Shown: positions 36,360 to 45,203 of the stretch, piece after piece | How positions within the stretch are numbered: the stretch's first letter is position 1 | How the letters are laid out: every line of letters starts with the position of its first letter | Assembly: GCA_016706225.1 (NCBI GenBank) | Contig: JADJKB010000002.1 | Location: forward strand, 62,001-126,000 | Reading direction: 5' to 3' | Origin: Myxococcales bacterium | GTDB taxonomy: Bacteria > Myxococcota_A > Polyangia > Polyangiales > Polyangiaceae | Length of the DNA: 64,000 nt | Program-made: the position numbers and the translations under genes | Notes under the pieces: model-generated | Seen by the model: only the letters and a program-made list of their open reading frames with translations | Told to the model about the DNA's origin: nothing | Database searches by the model: none

Positions 36360-37060
36360 CCGCGCGGCGCAGACTAGTCGCATGGGCCCTCGTCATCCCC
36401 CTGGCCTACGTCGGCGCATGCGGTTCAACCACGAAGGACGCGGACGAATGGGGTCAGCTTGACGGCTTTGAAGACCGCTTCCCGCCGGTGTGCCCGGCAC
36501 TCAGCGAGGTTGTGCAGTTCGTCTATGAGAACAAAACATGTGACGTAGACTCGGACTGCGAGCACGCCGGTGCGTGCTTCAGTGTAAGAGAGCACTGCGG
36601 TGGTGGCTTCTATCTGAACACTAGCTACTCTTCCGCTCAGTTTGACGTATTACAAGCAGGCGCGGCCAGCTGCCCGCTGATTGCGCCCTGCTGCGGGACG
36701 CTGCCGGTGCAGCCAGCCTGCGTGCACGGACAGTGCGTGGGGACGCCGTTTGCCCCCAACGCGGTCGAGTCCTGCCTCCAGCAAGTCGGAGACAGCTCCC
36801 CGTGCGCATTGTGCGTTTGCGGGGAGGGACCTGCCAGCACCTCCGGATGCGCAACCGACCCGGCCTGTGCTCCAATATTCCGGTGCGCGCGGCAAGCGGG
36901 ATGCTATGGCACACTTGGTTGCGATCTCGTCGCGAAAGCATTTCCATGCCGCGACGAAGTGAACGCTGCCGGCGGACCCAAGTCCGCTGCGGCGACCATC
37001 TATCGCGAGTCGAACGCCCAGGCAGCGTGGGTAGGTTGCGATGTCGCGTGCCGGAAGTGA
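36356..37060 (+). CDS. Cys-rich lipoprotein coupled to the S8 peptidase
   Basis: 234 residues. A basic leader and hydrophobic core end in lipobox YVGAC. The mature part carries more than twenty Cys in regular pairs (CDVDSDCEHAGAC, CSVREHC-type, CALCVCGEGPASTSGC, CRDEVNAAGG), a pattern of a disulfide-rich surface protein often seen next to myxobacterial proteases. The ATG overlaps the peptidase stop by four bases. It may be an inhibitor, chaperone or substrate of the peptidase; this is inference from position only. Confidence 0.65.
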   Translation: MTARRRLVAWALVIPLAYVGACGSTTKDADEWGQLDGFEDRFPPVCPALSEVVQFVYENKTCDVDSDCEHAGACFSVREHCGGGFYLNTSYSSAQFDVLQAGAASCPLIAPCCGTLPVQPACVHGQCVGTPFAPNAVESCLQQVGDSSPCALCVCGEGPASTSGCATDPACAPIFRCARQAGCYGTLGCDLVAKAFPCRDEVNAAGGPKSAAATIYRESNAQAAWVGCDVACRK

Positions 37061-37380
37061 TCGGGGGCTCACTTTACTCGCCCTGTCCAGCGTCGCGGAG
37101 CTCGCATGCAGTTCGTAAGTGCTCTGCGCGCCCCGTCTTGAAATCGTGCCGCCGCGGAATCGGGGCTGGTTTCAGCGCTTCATCTGCTGTGGCGCCATCG
37201 AAGCTCGCGTCGGCGACGCGGTTCAGCCCGCGGTGGACGCGGCCTGGAAACACGTTGGTCGTGCCGACGTCAAGCATACGGACGGTACGGCGAGCGCCGC
37301 ACCCCTCGGTTGGCCGCGCGTTGCAGTTGCGGCAAGAGAGGCCTACGGGGCCGGGGAGAGTCGCGAGACACCCCAAGCGC
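37061..37380. other. Intergenic gap between convergent genes
   Basis: About 320 bp after the lipoprotein stop and before a terminator for the opposite strand. Short open frames exist on both strands but none looks coding. Nothing else recognisable. Confidence 0.5.
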
Positions 37381-37410
37381 AAAAAAGCCGCGAAGCTCTC
37401 GCTCCGCGGC
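37381..37410 (-). terminator. Rho-independent terminator of the downstream lipoprotein gene
   Basis: On the minus strand a ten-pair stem (GCCGCGGAGC / GCTTCGCGGC, one G-T) encloses the loop GAGA and is followed by six T. It lies 30 bp past the stop of the gene at 37440-38099. Textbook structure. Confidence 0.9.
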
Positions 37411-37439
37411 CCTTCCGCATTGTCGCTGCGACGGACTGA

Positions 37440-38099
37440 TCAGTCGGTCGAAGCGTCCGAGCCACCCTCGGTCGAGGCGTCCGTGCCGCCGTCCGTGCCG
37501 CCGCCGTCCGAGGTCATCGGCGTGCAGGTCTGCGGCGCGTCGGTCAGGCCGGTCGCGTCGATGCAGCCGAAGTCCGGGCCGCCGGAGCTGGTGATGTTCA
37601 CCTTGTAACCACACTTGCTGGTGGCGTGGTTGCAGCAGCCGTCGAAGGCCGCCGGTCCGCTGTCGAGGGGGTTGGTGAAGAGGAGCTGCGGGCAGGTCGA
37701 GTCGTCGTTGCCCTTCTGGCCGATCTCGTAGCAGCCGGCCGCGACGCCGATGAGAATACCGACGTTGGAACTCACGTCGCTGCCGCACTTGTCGTTCTTG
37801 GAGCAGCACGGGGGGAGGGCGATGAGGCCGCCGACCTTGTAGGTCTCACAGGCTGTGCCGCCGCAGGTGGTGGCGCCACCGCTGCCAGCCGCGCCGCCCG
37901 TTGCGGTTCCTGCCGAGCCGCCGGTTGCGCTCCCCGCTGCACCGCCGGTCGAACCGCCGCTGCCGCCGGTCGAGCCGCCGCTGCCGCCAGTGGCCTTCGT
38001 GCCACCGCCGCCGCTGTCGTCGTCGCCGCAGGCGGGGACGCTCAGCACGAGCAGGCCGAGCAGACTGATACCGAAAGTAAGCTTCAACGAACCACGCAT
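37440..38099 (-). CDS. Lipoprotein with Gly/Ser/Thr repeat linker and Cys-rich domain
   Basis: 219 residues from ATG 38099, chosen for AGAGG seven bases upstream. The leader GISLLGLLVLSVPAC ends in a lipobox. Residues 25-75 are a low-complexity linker of GGS, GGA and ATGG repeats, then a Cys-rich domain with TCGGTACETYKVGG, PPCCSKNDKC and FDGCCNHATSKCGYKV, and an Asp/Ser/Thr-rich tail. The pattern matches abundant myxobacterial cell-surface lipoproteins. No family named. Confidence 0.7.
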   Translation of the reverse strand: MRGSLKLTFGISLLGLLVLSVPACGDDDSGGGGTKATGGSGGSTGGSGGSTGGAAGSATGGSAGTATGGAAGSGGATTCGGTACETYKVGGLIALPPCCSKNDKCGSDVSSNVGILIGVAAGCYEIGQKGNDDSTCPQLLFTNPLDSGPAAFDGCCNHATSKCGYKVNITSSGGPDFGCIDATGLTDAPQTCTPMTSDGGGTDGGTDASTEGGSDASTD

Positions 38100-38265
38100 G
38101 ATCACACCTCTTTAGAAATCTGGCGGCGGACTAAAGCACAGGTCGGCCGGTTGTGAAAAGAAAGGAATTGGGCATCCCCTCTGCGGGGTGGCTGAGGATA
38201 GCACGCGTCAATCCGCTCCGCCGACTTCGGGCCGACGCACCTGCGCCCTCGGCCCGAAATTTCCG

Positions 38266-40824
38266 TTAGATATCCAGGTTTCGGACGTTGAGCGCGTTGT
38301 CTTCGATGAACTGGCGGCGGGGCTCGACCTGGTCGCCCATGAGCACACTGAACAGCTGGTCGGCCGCGACGTCGTCGGTCACTCGCACCTTCAGCAAGGT
38401 CCGAGCGTCCGGGTTCATGGTGGTCTCCCAGAGCTCGCTGGCGTTCATTTCACCGAGCCCCTTGTAGCGCGTGATGGCCGTGCCCTTGCGCCCGCGCTCG
38501 TCGATCAGCGCGTCGAGAGACTCCGGATCGGGCAAGCTCACTGGCTGCCCGGTCTCGGTCTTTGCGGTGTAAGGCAATGGCCCGATGGAGCGGATGTCCT
38601 CCTCGATGGCCAAGAGCTCCTGGTACTCCGCGGAGTCGGCGACCTCCCAGTCCATCACCGCAGGTCGGGTGGACGCGCCGGGGCGGAATTTGACCGCGAT
38701 GCGGCCGCCGCCGTGGGTGTCGTCCCGATCGACGTCGACGCTGAGCGGCAAGAGGTCGGGATATCGCCCTTCCAGGTAGGTGCGCAGTTGGTCTGCGGCA
38801 GCGTTGACCTTCTCGGCGCTCCGGAAGTCTTCGCGTTTCATGCCGCTGGAGCGCAAGACGGCACCGACCACCCGCGCGTCACAGCGGCGATCGATCTTGC
38901 CGAGGATGTGCCGGAACGAGCGCAGCCGCGTCGCCAGCTCGTACAGGGGCTTGCCCGAGATGGCTGGCCCCTTGGTGCTCTGCACGGTGAGCCCGTCGAT
39001 GCCGTTCTGTGTGAGCAGACGATCGAGCGCGCCCTGATCTTTCAGGTAGAGATCTTTCTTGCCCTTGCGCACGCGGAACAGCGGAGGCTGCGCGATGTAC
39101 AAGAACCCGCTCTCGATCAGCTCGCGCATCTGGCGATAGAAGAACGTGAGCAGCAGCGTGCGGATGTGACTTCCGTCCACGTCGGCGTCTGTCATGAGAA
39201 TCACGCGGTGATAACGCACCTTCGATAGGTCGAAGTTGCCGTTCTCGCCGATGCCGCAGCCGAGGGCGCTGATCAGCGTCGCGACCTCTTGGCTCGAGAG
39301 CATCTTGTCGAGGCGCGCGCGCTCGACGTTCAGGATCTTGCCCTTGAGCGGGAGGATGGCCTGAAAGTGGCGATCGCGTCCCTGTTTTGCGCTGCCGCCG
39401 GCGCTCTCTCCCTCGACGATGTAGATCTCGCTCTGCGCCGGATCCTTGCTCTGACAATCGGCGAGCTTGCCGCTCAGGTGGGTGTTGTCGAGCACACCCT
39501 TGCGCACGACCTCGCGGGCCTTGCGCGCCGCCTCTCGGGCGCGGCTGGCCAGCACGGCCTTCTCCAGGATCTTCTTGGCCGTGGACGGGTGCTCCTCGAA
39601 ATAACGACCCACCTGCTCGGCGACCACGTTCTGCACCAGGCCGGCAACCTCGCTGGAGACCAGCTTGCTCTTGGTCTGCGAGTCGAAGCTCGGGTCGGGA
39701 TGCTTGACGTGGATGACGCAGATCACCCCTTCTCGCGCGTCTTCCCCCGAGATGCCGCTCTTCACGTCCTTGAGCAGGTTCTGTGCTTGCCCATAGCTGT
39801 TGAGCATGCGGGTGAGGGCCGTGCGCAAGCCCGTGAGGTGAGTGCCACCGTCCTTGTTGTGGACGTTGTTGGTGTAACAGAGGATCTGTTCCTGGAAGGC
39901 CGCCGACCACTGGATGGCCAGGTCGACTCCGATGGGCGCCTTCGAGTCCTCGGTCTGCATCTCGGTGGTGAAGGCGATCACGTCCTCGTGAATCGGTTCC
40001 TTCTTCTGACTGAGGAGCGCGACGAACTCCTTGATGCCGCCCTGGAACTCGAACACCTCGCGCTGGCCGCCGTTGCGCTCGTCGTTGAGCTCGATGACCA
40101 GCCCGGAGTTGAGGAAGCTCAGCTCCCGCAGGCGATTGGCCAGGATGTCGTAGTTGTACTCGGTGCTGGTGAAGATCTGCGTGTCCGGCTTGAAGGTGAC
40201 CTTGGTCCCGTGCTCCGAGGTCTCGCCGATGCGCTCGATGGGGCCCTGGGGCACGCCGCGCCGATACTCCTGAAAATAGAGCCCGCCCTGGCGTTTGATC
40301 TCCAGCTGCAGCTTCTCACACACCGCGTTGACGGCGCTCACACCCACGCCGTGCAGGCCTGCGCTGACCTTGTAGCTCGAGTGATCGAACTTTCCGCCGG
40401 CGTGCAGCACCGTCATCACGACCTCGGCTGCGCTGACCCCTCGCTCGTGTTTGTCGACCGGGATCCCTCGCCCGTTGTCCTCGACCGTCACGGAGCCGTC
40501 GAAGTGAATCGTGACTCTGACCCGATTGCAGTGCCCGGCCAGGTGCTCGTCGACGGAGTTGTCGATCACCTCCCAGACCAGGTGGTGAAGCGCAGAGCCA
40601 TCGTGCACGTCTCCGATGTACATGCCGGGGCGCTTGCGCACGGCCTCGAGCCCTTCGAGCACGGTGATGTTGGCGGCGTCGTACTCCTCGGGCGCAGCAG
40701 CCTCGGCGGGCGTAGGCGCTTCGGCGGGCGCAGCAGCTTCAGCGGGCGCGGCAGCCTCGGCAGGCGCAGCAGCTTCGGCGGTCTCGGACGGGGTGTCGGG
40801 GGTCTCGGGAGCCTCGGTGGTCAA
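38266..40824 (-). CDS. gyrB: DNA gyrase subunit B
   Basis: ATPase subunit of DNA gyrase, 852 residues. GHKL ATPase motifs include EVIDNSVDEHLAGH, the glycine-rich DNGRGIPVD and GLHGVGVSAVNA. The Toprim domain has VEGESAGGSAKQGRDR, DADVDGSHIRTLL and Mg-binding DAD. The C-terminus YKGLGEMNASELWETTMNP is complete. The first 45 residues are an unusual Ala/Pro/Glu repeat extension; E. coli-type proteins begin at YDAANITVLEGLEAVRKRPG. An alternative start just before that motif is possible. It is downstream of recF in a dnaN-recF-gyrB order. Confidence 0.97.
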   Translation of the reverse strand: MTTEAPETPDTPSETAEAAAPAEAAAPAEAAAPAEAPTPAEAAAPEEYDAANITVLEGLEAVRKRPGMYIGDVHDGSALHHLVWEVIDNSVDEHLAGHCNRVRVTIHFDGSVTVEDNGRGIPVDKHERGVSAAEVVMTVLHAGGKFDHSSYKVSAGLHGVGVSAVNAVCEKLQLEIKRQGGLYFQEYRRGVPQGPIERIGETSEHGTKVTFKPDTQIFTSTEYNYDILANRLRELSFLNSGLVIELNDERNGGQREVFEFQGGIKEFVALLSQKKEPIHEDVIAFTTEMQTEDSKAPIGVDLAIQWSAAFQEQILCYTNNVHNKDGGTHLTGLRTALTRMLNSYGQAQNLLKDVKSGISGEDAREGVICVIHVKHPDPSFDSQTKSKLVSSEVAGLVQNVVAEQVGRYFEEHPSTAKKILEKAVLASRAREAARKAREVVRKGVLDNTHLSGKLADCQSKDPAQSEIYIVEGESAGGSAKQGRDRHFQAILPLKGKILNVERARLDKMLSSQEVATLISALGCGIGENGNFDLSKVRYHRVILMTDADVDGSHIRTLLLTFFYRQMRELIESGFLYIAQPPLFRVRKGKKDLYLKDQGALDRLLTQNGIDGLTVQSTKGPAISGKPLYELATRLRSFRHILGKIDRRCDARVVGAVLRSSGMKREDFRSAEKVNAAADQLRTYLEGRYPDLLPLSVDVDRDDTHGGGRIAVKFRPGASTRPAVMDWEVADSAEYQELLAIEEDIRSIGPLPYTAKTETGQPVSLPDPESLDALIDERGRKGTAITRYKGLGEMNASELWETTMNPDARTLLKVRVTDDVAADQLFSVLMGDQVEPRRQFIEDNALNVRNLDI
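40692..40781. repeat. Five 18-bp tandem units in the gyrB 5' end
   Basis: On the plus strand, five consecutive units of the type gcgcagcagcttcggcgg encode AAAPAE-like repeats at the start of GyrB. They differ at only a few positions. Likely to vary in copy number. Confidence 0.8.
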
Positions 40825-41127
40825 TGCGGTTCCTCGGGTTGTCTCGTCTCGGTCGAAGGGCGCACCCCCCGCATCGATCCGCGAGGAGCGATGCGTCGGT
40901 CTGGGCTATCGCGCGGTGCCGGCTGGGCGCCCGAGCGAGCTTTCCGGGAGGGGTTCGGCCTGGGCCAAAACGAGCCCGATTGGTATACCCCTTCCGCACC
41001 CTCCGAGCAAGGCTGAGCCAGGGGAAATTCAGCTGGATCCGCGCTCGGGCCGGCGCAAAAATTGGGGCCATTTCTGGGCCCCGTTTGCGGCGCTTTCAGG
41101 GCCCCGCGGGCGACGCCTTCGGGGTGG
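40825..41127. other. Intergenic region upstream of gyrB
   Basis: 303 bp between recF and gyrB, both read on the minus strand. It should hold the gyrB promoter. GGGCCCCG occurs twice within 35 bp (about 41075-41107). No gene and no convincing promoter consensus was identified. Confidence 0.5.
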
Positions 41128-42234
41128 CTATCGCGCAAGCTGTTGGATGGCGCCGTCGACCACGGAGAAATCTGCCCGATCGGCTGGCTCGAGCCCGGGC
41201 ACGGCAAACAGCTCGGGGCGCGGGGTCGTCACGAAGACCTGGCTCGGCATGCCTTGGAGCAGCGTGAACACGGCTTCGAATCGCTGTGCATCGAGCTCAC
41301 TGGAGACGTCGTCGAGCAGGAGGATGGGGTGCGCGCCGCGAGCCTGGCGCACACAATCGAGCTCCGCGACCTTCAGCGCCAGCGAGAGCACGCGCTGCTG
41401 GCCTTGAGAAGCGTGGCGACGCGCCGAGCGGCCGTCGACCGTGAGCTCGAGATCGTCGCGCTGCGGGCCGAAGCTCGCGCTCCCGCGCCGCACGTCGATG
41501 GCCCGCGCCTCGGCGAGTGCGCGACGAAAGTCTTCGACCTCCGAGCAGCCGGCGCTGATCAGCCGCACCGACAGCTCCAGCTTCGGCGCCGCCATGCGGG
41601 TGAAGGCCGGAGTCAGCGCCTCCTCGAGGCGGGCCGCCGTGCGAACGCGAATGCGAGATAGCGCCGAGCCGTGCTCGGCCAAGATGACCTCGTAAGCATC
41701 GAGCTCCGCGGCGCGTGGCCCACGCTCGTCCAGCGCCCGCTGACGCTCCCGCAGGGCCTCGGTGTAACGCAGGCGGTGCTCCGCGCTGAGGGGCTCGAGG
41801 AACAACGCCACACGATCGAGCAAGGTGCGGCGGCCGAGCGCTGGCCCGTTGGCGAGCGCCAGATCACCGGGATGAAAGACCACGACCGGTGTCTTCACGG
41901 CGTAGTCCGCGAGCCGCTGGATGCGCTTTCCATCGGCGAAAAACCCGCGGCTCTTCGGCCCGAGCGCGGCTCGCTGCTCGCGCAGGAGGCCCGCATCACG
42001 GATCTTCGCCGACAGCACCGCCGTCTCGCTGCCGTGCTGGATGACCTCGGCGTTCTTCTCTGCGCGGAAGCTGCGGCTGGTGGAGAGCACGTACAGCGCC
42101 TCGAGCAGGCTGGTCTTGCCGTGCCCGTTGTCGCCAGCGACAACGTTGAGGCGCGGGGCTGGCTCGAGCTCGGCGGTCGAGATGTTGCGGAATCCGCGGA
42201 CGCTGATCCGTTCGAAGCGGAGCTCGGCGGTCAC
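41128..42234 (-). CDS. recF: DNA replication and repair protein RecF
   Basis: An SMC-like ATPase that loads RecA at gaps with RecO/RecR; 368 residues is normal. Walker A VVAGDNGHGKTSLLEALYVL near residue 35, and in the C-terminal half the signature SQGQQRVLSLALKVAEL and Walker B-type PILLLDDVSSELDAQRFEAV. A GTG start directly follows the dnaN stop. Part of the dnaN-recF-gyrB block. Confidence 0.95.
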   Translation of the reverse strand: MTAELRFERISVRGFRNISTAELEPAPRLNVVAGDNGHGKTSLLEALYVLSTSRSFRAEKNAEVIQHGSETAVLSAKIRDAGLLREQRAALGPKSRGFFADGKRIQRLADYAVKTPVVVFHPGDLALANGPALGRRTLLDRVALFLEPLSAEHRLRYTEALRERQRALDERGPRAAELDAYEVILAEHGSALSRIRVRTAARLEEALTPAFTRMAAPKLELSVRLISAGCSEVEDFRRALAEARAIDVRRGSASFGPQRDDLELTVDGRSARRHASQGQQRVLSLALKVAELDCVRQARGAHPILLLDDVSSELDAQRFEAVFTLLQGMPSQVFVTTPRPELFAVPGLEPADRADFSVVDGAIQQLAR

Positions 42235-43385
42235 TCAGATCCGCATCGGCATGACGACGGCGAGGTAGCTCTTCTTGGTGCTCTCGGTGGCGGGCTTGAC
42301 CACCGCCGGATCCAGCTCGCCGCTGATGCCGAGGATGACCTCGTCGTCGTCGATGGCGCCGAGCACGTCGAGGAAGTACCGCGCGTTGAAGCCGATGGTC
42401 ATCGGCCCGCCCTCGAAGTCGATGGGGATCTCGTCGAAACCCTCGCCGCTCTCGGGGCTCTCGGACTCGAAGCGTACCTTGCCTCCCTCGAGCGTCAGCT
42501 TGACGCCTCCGGTGCGATCACTCGCGGCCAGGGCCACGGCCTTCAGTGCATCCGAAAACGCGAGCCGGGGCACTCGCACGGCCTTCTCGGTGGCCTCGGG
42601 GATGACCTGGCTGTAGGGCGGGAACTGCGCGTCCACGAGCTTCACGCTGAAACGGAAGCCGGCCAGCTGGAAAAAGGCGTTGGGGCCGCTCTGGGCCAGC
42701 TTGATCGTGTTGGCATCCGCGTCGTCGGACTTGCCGGCTTCACCCTTGGCCTCGTCGCACAGACGCTTGAGCTCGAGCACGCCCTTGAGTGGAATCAGGA
42801 GCGACGCGCTGGCTCTTTGCCAGGCACCTGGATCTCTATTTTCGACAGCCGGTGCCCATCGGTGGAAACCATCCGGACGCGATCGCCTTCCCACTCGAAG
42901 AGCGCGCTGTTCAGGTGCAGTCGCGTTTCGTCCGTCGAGACCGAGAACTGCGTCGCCGCGATCAGCTGCGAGAGTGTGTCGACGTCGAGGGACAGGAGCT
43001 GTGTCTTTTCGTCGAGCTGCGGCAGCGCCGGGAACTCTTCTCCGGGGATGCCGTGCACCGTGTAGCGACGCGCGGAGCCGACCGAGCGGATCGTGGTGGC
43101 CGCGCCCTCGGTGGTCGTGATCGAGATCTGCCCCTCGGGCATCATCTTCACGCGTTCGAACAAGTCGCGCGCACCCACCGCGATGGAGCCACCCTTGTCG
43201 ACCCGGGCTTTGATCGTTCCGCTGACTGCGAGGTACAAGTCCGTCGCGGCGAGCCGAAGTTGATCGGGTCCCGAGACCTCGAGCAGCACGTTGCCCAGGA
43301 CAGGCATCGTACTTTTTTTGTCCGCTACGCCCTGACAGCGCCCGAGGACGCGCAGGAGATCTTTTTTGCTGACCACGACCTGCAT
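42235..43385 (-). pseudogene. dnaN: DNA polymerase III sliding clamp (beta), interrupted by a one-base indel
   Basis: The gene is complete except for a frame break. The N-terminal part (MQVVVSKKDLLRVLGRCQGV; DGHRLSKIEIQVPGKE) ends in frame one at a premature stop near 42797. The clamp's third domain resumes in another frame at ASLLIPLKGVLELKRL and continues to SYLAVVMPMRI. The span is 1151 bp, one short of a multiple of three; adding one C in the gagccagc run near 42815 restores a 383-residue beta clamp. dnaN is essential, so a sequencing or assembly error is more likely than inactivation. Programmed frameshifting is not supported by a slippery motif. Confidence 0.9.
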
Positions 43386-43835
43386 GGTCGGGCGGTCCTA
43401 CCTGCGTCCGTGCCAGGGCGCTAGGCGAGAGCGCCAGGAATGCGCGGGTTTTCTGTGCCCAGGTTTTCCACAGGGGGTTCCAGGGCCTGGGGTCGGCCTC
43501 TCTTCTCTCTCTTTCTTAAGAAATAGATCTAGGAGTCGAAGCAGTAGGGCCTGTGGAGAATGGGGGAAACTTCGGAACCGCCAGGAATTACAAAGCTAAT
43601 CCCGGGGTCTCCTGGGGAAACGACCGCTGGCGACTATGTAGGCGGGTGTGGATAAGGGATCCGGGCAAGGAAATGCACAGGATCAAACAGGACGTCTTCC
43701 TCAGCCTTTTCAGGAGGTTGTCCCCAGCCTGTGGAGACGGGTGCGTCCATTGCGCGGGCTAACGAGCGCTCGCGCGCCCGACCCACCACGCCTTGTTCGG
43801 TGCGCGGAGACGCTGCGACCTGCCTGCGGAGGCGG
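43386..43835. other. Candidate chromosomal replication origin (oriC)
   Basis: A 450-bp intergenic region upstream of dnaN. It contains one perfect DnaA box on the minus strand (TTATCCACA, plus-strand tgtggataa at 43647) and near-consensus boxes at 43464 (ttttccaca), 43552 (tgtggagaa) and 43730 (tgtggagac). An unusually A/T-rich stretch for this genome (ttcttaagaaatagatctag, about 43513-43532) would serve as the unwinding element. Position next to dnaN-recF-gyrB supports an origin. dnaA itself is not in the window. Confidence 0.6.
43647..43655 (-). promoter_or_regulatory. Perfect DnaA box
   Basis: The minus-strand sequence TTATCCACA is the consensus high-affinity DnaA-binding 9-mer. It lies centrally in the dnaN upstream region together with three one- or two-mismatch boxes at 43464, 43552 and 43730. 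Confidence 0.7.
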
Positions 43836-45203
43836 TCAGTGCGCCCGTGCGCGCTTCTTCGAGACGCGCCCCGTCGGTGTCGGGCGGTCGACCTCGAGAC
43901 GCGCGAGGGCGTTCACCAGCGCCCTTCGTGCAGACTCGTAGGTGCGCGGGCCGATGTCTTTGTTGCGGTGTGCTTGCTCGAGCGCAACGAGCTCGTCCAA
44001 GAGCAGGTTGCGCGCGCGACTGATGTCCTTCTCCGGCAGCGACTTGAGCGAAGGCTTCTCTTTGCCGTTCTGCGCCGTGAGCATCAAGCCGAGCGCCGCG
44101 AGGGCAGCTGCGATCCCGGCGGCGTACCAGCGGCCCGGCCCTGGTGTGGGAATGCCGGTGAGGCGCAGCGAGACATCTTCCATCTCGGGCTCACCTGGCT
44201 TGAGCTGGCGACCCGTCGTCAACATGCGGCGGCCGTCCTCTCGCACACTCGGTTGTGCAGGTGGCATACCCGAAACCTCGAAGCCCATGCCGCGAGCGGA
44301 CTCGGCCATGACCTGAAGCTCCGCGATGTGGGGTGGCAAACCCAGCTTCAGATCGACCGTTTCATCGTGATCGTTCGGGACCTGGAAGCGGAACGCCACC
44401 TCGTGTTGACCGGGGGAAAACGTGCCCAAGAGCTTGGCGCCGCGCTCTCCTTCGGCGACCGCCCGGGTGTCGCCCATGCCTTCTTGAGCGCTGAAACCCT
44501 TCCAGCCGCGCGGCAGCTCGATCACCACGTCTTCGGGCACCCAGGTCGTCGCCCCCACGTTGAAGACCCGCAGCAGGACCTCGAACTGAAACACGTCGTC
44601 GCGCGGCTCGACCATCAAGAAGCCCCGCATGCCCACCATCGTGCGGCGGATGTCGCTGGTCACGGGGTAAACGTGCAAGACCACACTCTGGCCGGAATCT
44701 TCCCGCAGGTTGATCGAAGCGGAAGCGTACTCGGCCGGCTCTTGTTTGACCGTGATGCGGTAGCTGAAGCGTGAGCCGAGCTCCAGGCGGTCGAAGCGCA
44801 CCTTGCCGTCGGCGTTCGTGACCGCGTTCTTGAACTCGCTCGAGTCACCCTCTGCGACGCTCTGACGCAAGATGCCCAAGCGTACGGACACTCCCGGCAA
44901 GGGTTTGCCCTCTGCGTCGTTGATCTGTGCGTCGATGGTGCCCGGGGGGAGATCCTTCGAAGGGGTGCTGGTGTCCGTACGTGCAGCCGTGCCCGCGCCG
45001 CGTTGCCCTGCGGTGGTGGGAGGATGACCAGGGGGCATCGGGGCGGCGGGTGCTTCTCCCGGTTCGGCGGGCGCGTCGTTGGCTCCGACGGGCGGGTGGC
45101 CGGGAGGCATGGGACCGCCGGCGCCGGGATCGAGCGGCGCTTGCGCGAACGCAATGCCCGTAGCGAACGACAGGGCTGCAAAGACCGACAGCGAACGCTT
45201 CAT
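43836..45203 (-). CDS. Exported protein with carboxypeptidase-regulatory-like domain and C-terminal membrane anchor
   Basis: 455 residues. A Sec signal (SVFAALSFATGIAFAQ) is followed by a Pro/Gly/His-rich segment with duplicated MPPGHPP motifs. A beta-sandwich of the CarboxypepD_reg/SpaA type follows (IDAQINDAEGKPLPGVSVRL, about 90-180). A second all-beta domain precedes a transmembrane helix near residue 375 (WYAAGIAAALAALGLMLTA). The cytoplasmic tail (390-455) is helical and charged with RNLLLDELVALEQAHRNKDI. The gene overlaps the zinc-ribbon gene upstream (ATGA), so they form an operon with ccmF; a role in cytochrome c maturation is plausible but unproven. Confidence 0.7.
   Translation of the reverse strand: MKRSLSVFAALSFATGIAFAQAPLDPGAGGPMPPGHPPVGANDAPAEPGEAPAAPMPPGHPPTTAGQRGAGTAARTDTSTPSKDLPPGTIDAQINDAEGKPLPGVSVRLGILRQSVAEGDSSEFKNAVTNADGKVRFDRLELGSRFSYRITVKQEPAEYASASINLREDSGQSVVLHVYPVTSDIRRTMVGMRGFLMVEPRDDVFQFEVLLRVFNVGATTWVPEDVVIELPRGWKGFSAQEGMGDTRAVAEGERGAKLLGTFSPGQHEVAFRFQVPNDHDETVDLKLGLPPHIAELQVMAESARGMGFEVSGMPPAQPSVREDGRRMLTTGRQLKPGEPEMEDVSLRLTGIPTPGPGRWYAAGIAAALAALGLMLTAQNGKEKPSLKSLPEKDISRARNLLLDELVALEQAHRNKDIGPRTYESARRALVNALARLEVDRPTPTGRVSKKRARAH

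Noticed and set aside
39289..41016. Long plus-strand open frame across gyrB
   Set aside because: Antisense shadow of gyrB, low-complexity Leu/Val-rich product.
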